The translations under genes were made by a program, and so were the position numbers. From positions 1-6,613 of the forward strand of contig JADGQH010000190.1 of assembly GCA_017881985.1 (NCBI GenBank): a stretch of 6,613 nucleotides of DNA, given 5' to 3'. This stretch comes from Chloroflexota bacterium. Its GTDB lineage: Bacteria > Chloroflexota > Limnocylindria > Limnocylindrales > CSP1-4. The notes under the pieces were generated by a model. That model saw only the letters and a list, made by a program, of their open reading frames with translations. It was not told where the DNA came from and ran no database searches. Numbering within the stretch: position 1 is the first letter of the stretch; the number at the start of each line of letters is the position of its first letter. Below, piece by piece: positions 5,373-6,613 of this stretch.

Positions 5373-5915
5373 ATGAGCCGTCGCGACTACGGGCCGCAAA
5401 GCCCCGCGGCCGCGCGATTCCTCGAGACGCTCGACCGGCTCGACATCCCTGAGACCGTCGCCCTGGCAGCCGCGGGAGGCGGTGTCGTCGGCACCGCACC
5501 GCATGACCCCCAAGTGCTCGCCCGCGCTGAACTCCGCCTGGAGCTCCGCGAGATCGCCCGCCGCGCGGATCGCCTCGACGCGGTGCGCGCGATCGGCCGG
5601 GAGGTCGAGCGCTGGGCCGGGAGCACGCAGACCTGGTTTCCGGCCGGGGTCGCGGCCACGAGCGACGGCACCGCGACGCTGGGGCCGCGCTTCGCCGCGC
5701 TCCAGTTCGTGCTGGACGCAGCCTACGGCGTCGTCCTGGCGGACCAGCTCCGGCTGGCCGACCTTGAGCTGCTCCTGGGGCCATGGCGCGACCTGGCGGG
5801 CGATCCGTTCGAGCCGGGCTCCCGCTTCGCCGCGGACGACTCGGCTCACGCAGGGGACTCGGACGACCCGGACCACCCGGGTGCCAGTGCGAGCGCGGAG
5901 GAGCAGCCGGGCTAG
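5373..5915 (+). CDS. Hypothetical protein, mostly helical with acidic tail
   Basis: A 180-aa protein that I do not recognise. It has no signal peptide or membrane span and looks cytosolic and helical: residues 10-33 (PAAARFLETLDRLDIPETVA), a charged amphipathic stretch at 47-82 (Arg/Glu/Leu-rich, ending VERWAG), and a hydrophobic stretch at 106-138 (ALQFVLDAAYGVVLADQLRL onward) followed by LLLGPWRDLAGDPFEPG. The last 25 or so residues are acidic Asp/Ser/Ala/Pro-rich and probably disordered. No catalytic motif or conserved Cys/His cluster is visible. It starts 20 bases after the small His-rich membrane protein gene with no Shine-Dalgarno sequence, so the two are probably one transcript and translation may be coupled. 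Its stop codon shares CTAG with the stop of the formate-tetrahydrofolate ligase gene on the other strand. Confidence 0.7.
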   Translation: MSRRDYGPQSPAAARFLETLDRLDIPETVALAAAGGGVVGTAPHDPQVLARAELRLELREIARRADRLDAVRAIGREVERWAGSTQTWFPAGVAATSDGTATLGPRFAALQFVLDAAYGVVLADQLRLADLELLLGPWRDLAGDPFEPGSRFAADDSAHAGDSDDPDHPGASASAEEQPG

Positions 5916-6613
5916 AAGAGCCCGACCACGTTCCCGTCGGCGTCGATGTCGATGTTCTCGCCACCGGGGCGCGACGGCAGCCCGGGCATCGTCCGCATCT
6001 CGCCCGCGAGCGGCGTGATGAACCCGGCGCCGGCGGCCAGGCGGACCTCGCGGATCGGAAGCCGGAAGCCGCGCGGCCGCCCCTTGAGCGCCGGGTCGTG
6101 GCTGAGCGAGTACTGGGTCTTGGCCATGCAGATCGGCAGGTGCCCGAACCCGAGCTCCTCGTAAAGGGTGAGCGCCTTCGTCGCGGCGGGCAGCTCGTCG
6201 ACGCCGTTCGCGCCGTAGATGCGGAGCGCGATCGCCTCGATCTTCTCGCGCAGCGGGAGGTCGTCCGGGTAGAGGTAGTGGAAGTCCGCCTCGCCCGAGG
6301 TGGCCGCCGCCCACGTCGCCCGGGCCAGCTCCTCGGCCCCGCGCCCGCCGTCGGAGAAGTGGGTCGTGACCACCGCGTCGCGCGCCCCGGCGGCGAGGGC
6401 AACCTCGCGGATGGCGGCGACCTCGGCGTCGGTGTCGGTCGGGAAGCTGTTGATCGCCACGACGACCGGGATCCCGTACGTCTTGACGATCTCGATGTGG
6501 GCGGCGAGGTTGGCGGCGCCCCGGCGGACGGCCTCGGGGTTGTCCAGAAGGAGCGCCGGGTCGAGCGGCTTCCCGGCCACGATCTTCCCGACCCCGCCGT
6601 GCATCTTGAGCGC
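5912..6613 (-). CDS. fhs: Formate-tetrahydrofolate ligase, C-terminal part (cut by window edge)
   Basis: Makes 10-formyl-tetrahydrofolate from formate, tetrahydrofolate and ATP in the cytosol, feeding one-carbon metabolism (also the methyl branch of the Wood-Ljungdahl pathway in acetogens). The window holds the last 233 residues of a family of about 555, so the ATP-binding P-loop half lies beyond the right edge. The family is identified by ALKMHGGVGK at the edge, IVKTYGIPVVVAINSFPTDT, THFSDGGRGAEELA, the RIYGANGVDE segment, KTQYSLSHDP, RLAAGAGFITPLAGEM, MPGLPSRPG and the end GNVVGLF. No frameshift or missing conserved block is seen in this part. It converges on the unknown 180-aa gene, overlapping by 4 bases. 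Whether it serves biosynthesis or formate use cannot be told here. Confidence 0.95.
   Translation of the reverse strand, partial: ALKMHGGVGKIVAGKPLDPALLLDNPEAVRRGAANLAAHIEIVKTYGIPVVVAINSFPTDTDAEVAAIREVALAAGARDAVVTTHFSDGGRGAEELARATWAAATSGEADFHYLYPDDLPLREKIEAIALRIYGANGVDELPAATKALTLYEELGFGHLPICMAKTQYSLSHDPALKGRPRGFRLPIREVRLAAGAGFITPLAGEMRTMPGLPSRPGGENIDIDADGNVVGLF

Noticed and set aside
4687..6402. Long minus-strand open frame (571 codons) across the phosphatase, the unknown pair and fhs
   Set aside because: It is a different frame from fhs and the phosphatase, reads as Arg/Ser/Pro-rich nonsense, and covers genes with clear motifs.
1823..6613. HutH and formate-tetrahydrofolate ligase as one histidine-to-one-carbon pathway cluster
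   Set aside because: They are 2.3 kb apart on separate transcription units, with no formiminotransferase, urocanase or imidazolonepropionase between them.
1..6613. tRNA, rRNA, CRISPR array, insertion sequence or prophage genes
   Set aside because: No regularly spaced repeats, no terminal inverted repeats with transposase, no tRNA-like cloverleaf and no shift in base composition were seen on either strand.

Overview
The window is a GC-rich (about 70% or more by eye) chromosomal segment with ordinary bacterial gene content and no sign of mobile DNA. A putative F420-type (deazaflavin) oxidoreductase, strong G/C bias at third codon positions, GTG starts and promoters placed directly on start codons suggest a high-GC Actinomycetota or Chloroflexota bacterium. 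The Chloroflexota guess is inference; no marker gene here settles it.

Layout, left to right: (1) a GNAT acetyltransferase on the minus strand (41-844) with an N-terminal Cys/His motif and a linker carrying four NPFA repeats; (2) a deazaflavin-dependent nitroreductase-like protein on the plus strand (973-1713); (3) a 110-base intergenic stretch with short direct repeats; (4) histidine ammonia-lyase HutH on the minus strand (1823-3571) with its full catalytic set; (5) a DedA/VTT-family membrane protein on the plus strand (3673-4335), divergent from hutH; (6) a histidine phosphatase (phosphoglycerate mutase-like) on the minus strand (4380-5051); (7) a two-gene plus-strand unit made of a 75-aa His/Asp-rich single-span membrane protein (5125-5352) and an unrecognised 180-aa protein (5373-5915); (8) the C-terminal 233 residues of formate-tetrahydrofolate ligase on the minus strand (5912-6613), running off the right edge.

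Neighbouring genes alternate strand almost perfectly; the only co-directional pair is the unknown two-gene unit. Each gene is therefore mostly its own transcription unit, with short divergent promoter regions (845-972, 3572-3672, 5052-5124) and tail-to-tail junctions, one of which shares a single CTAG for both stop codons. Four minus- or plus-strand genes have a TANNNT -10-like hexamer only 6-9 bases before the start codon and no Shine-Dalgarno sequence, which points to leaderless or near-leaderless mRNAs. The small His-rich protein instead has a Shine-Dalgarno sequence.

The genes do not form one obvious pathway. HutH and formate-tetrahydrofolate ligase both touch amino-acid/one-carbon metabolism, but no other hut gene is present and they are far apart on separate units. 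I see no clear new multi-gene system; the parts least explained by known families are the NPFA-repeat linker of the acetyltransferase and the His-rich membrane protein with its unrecognised partner.
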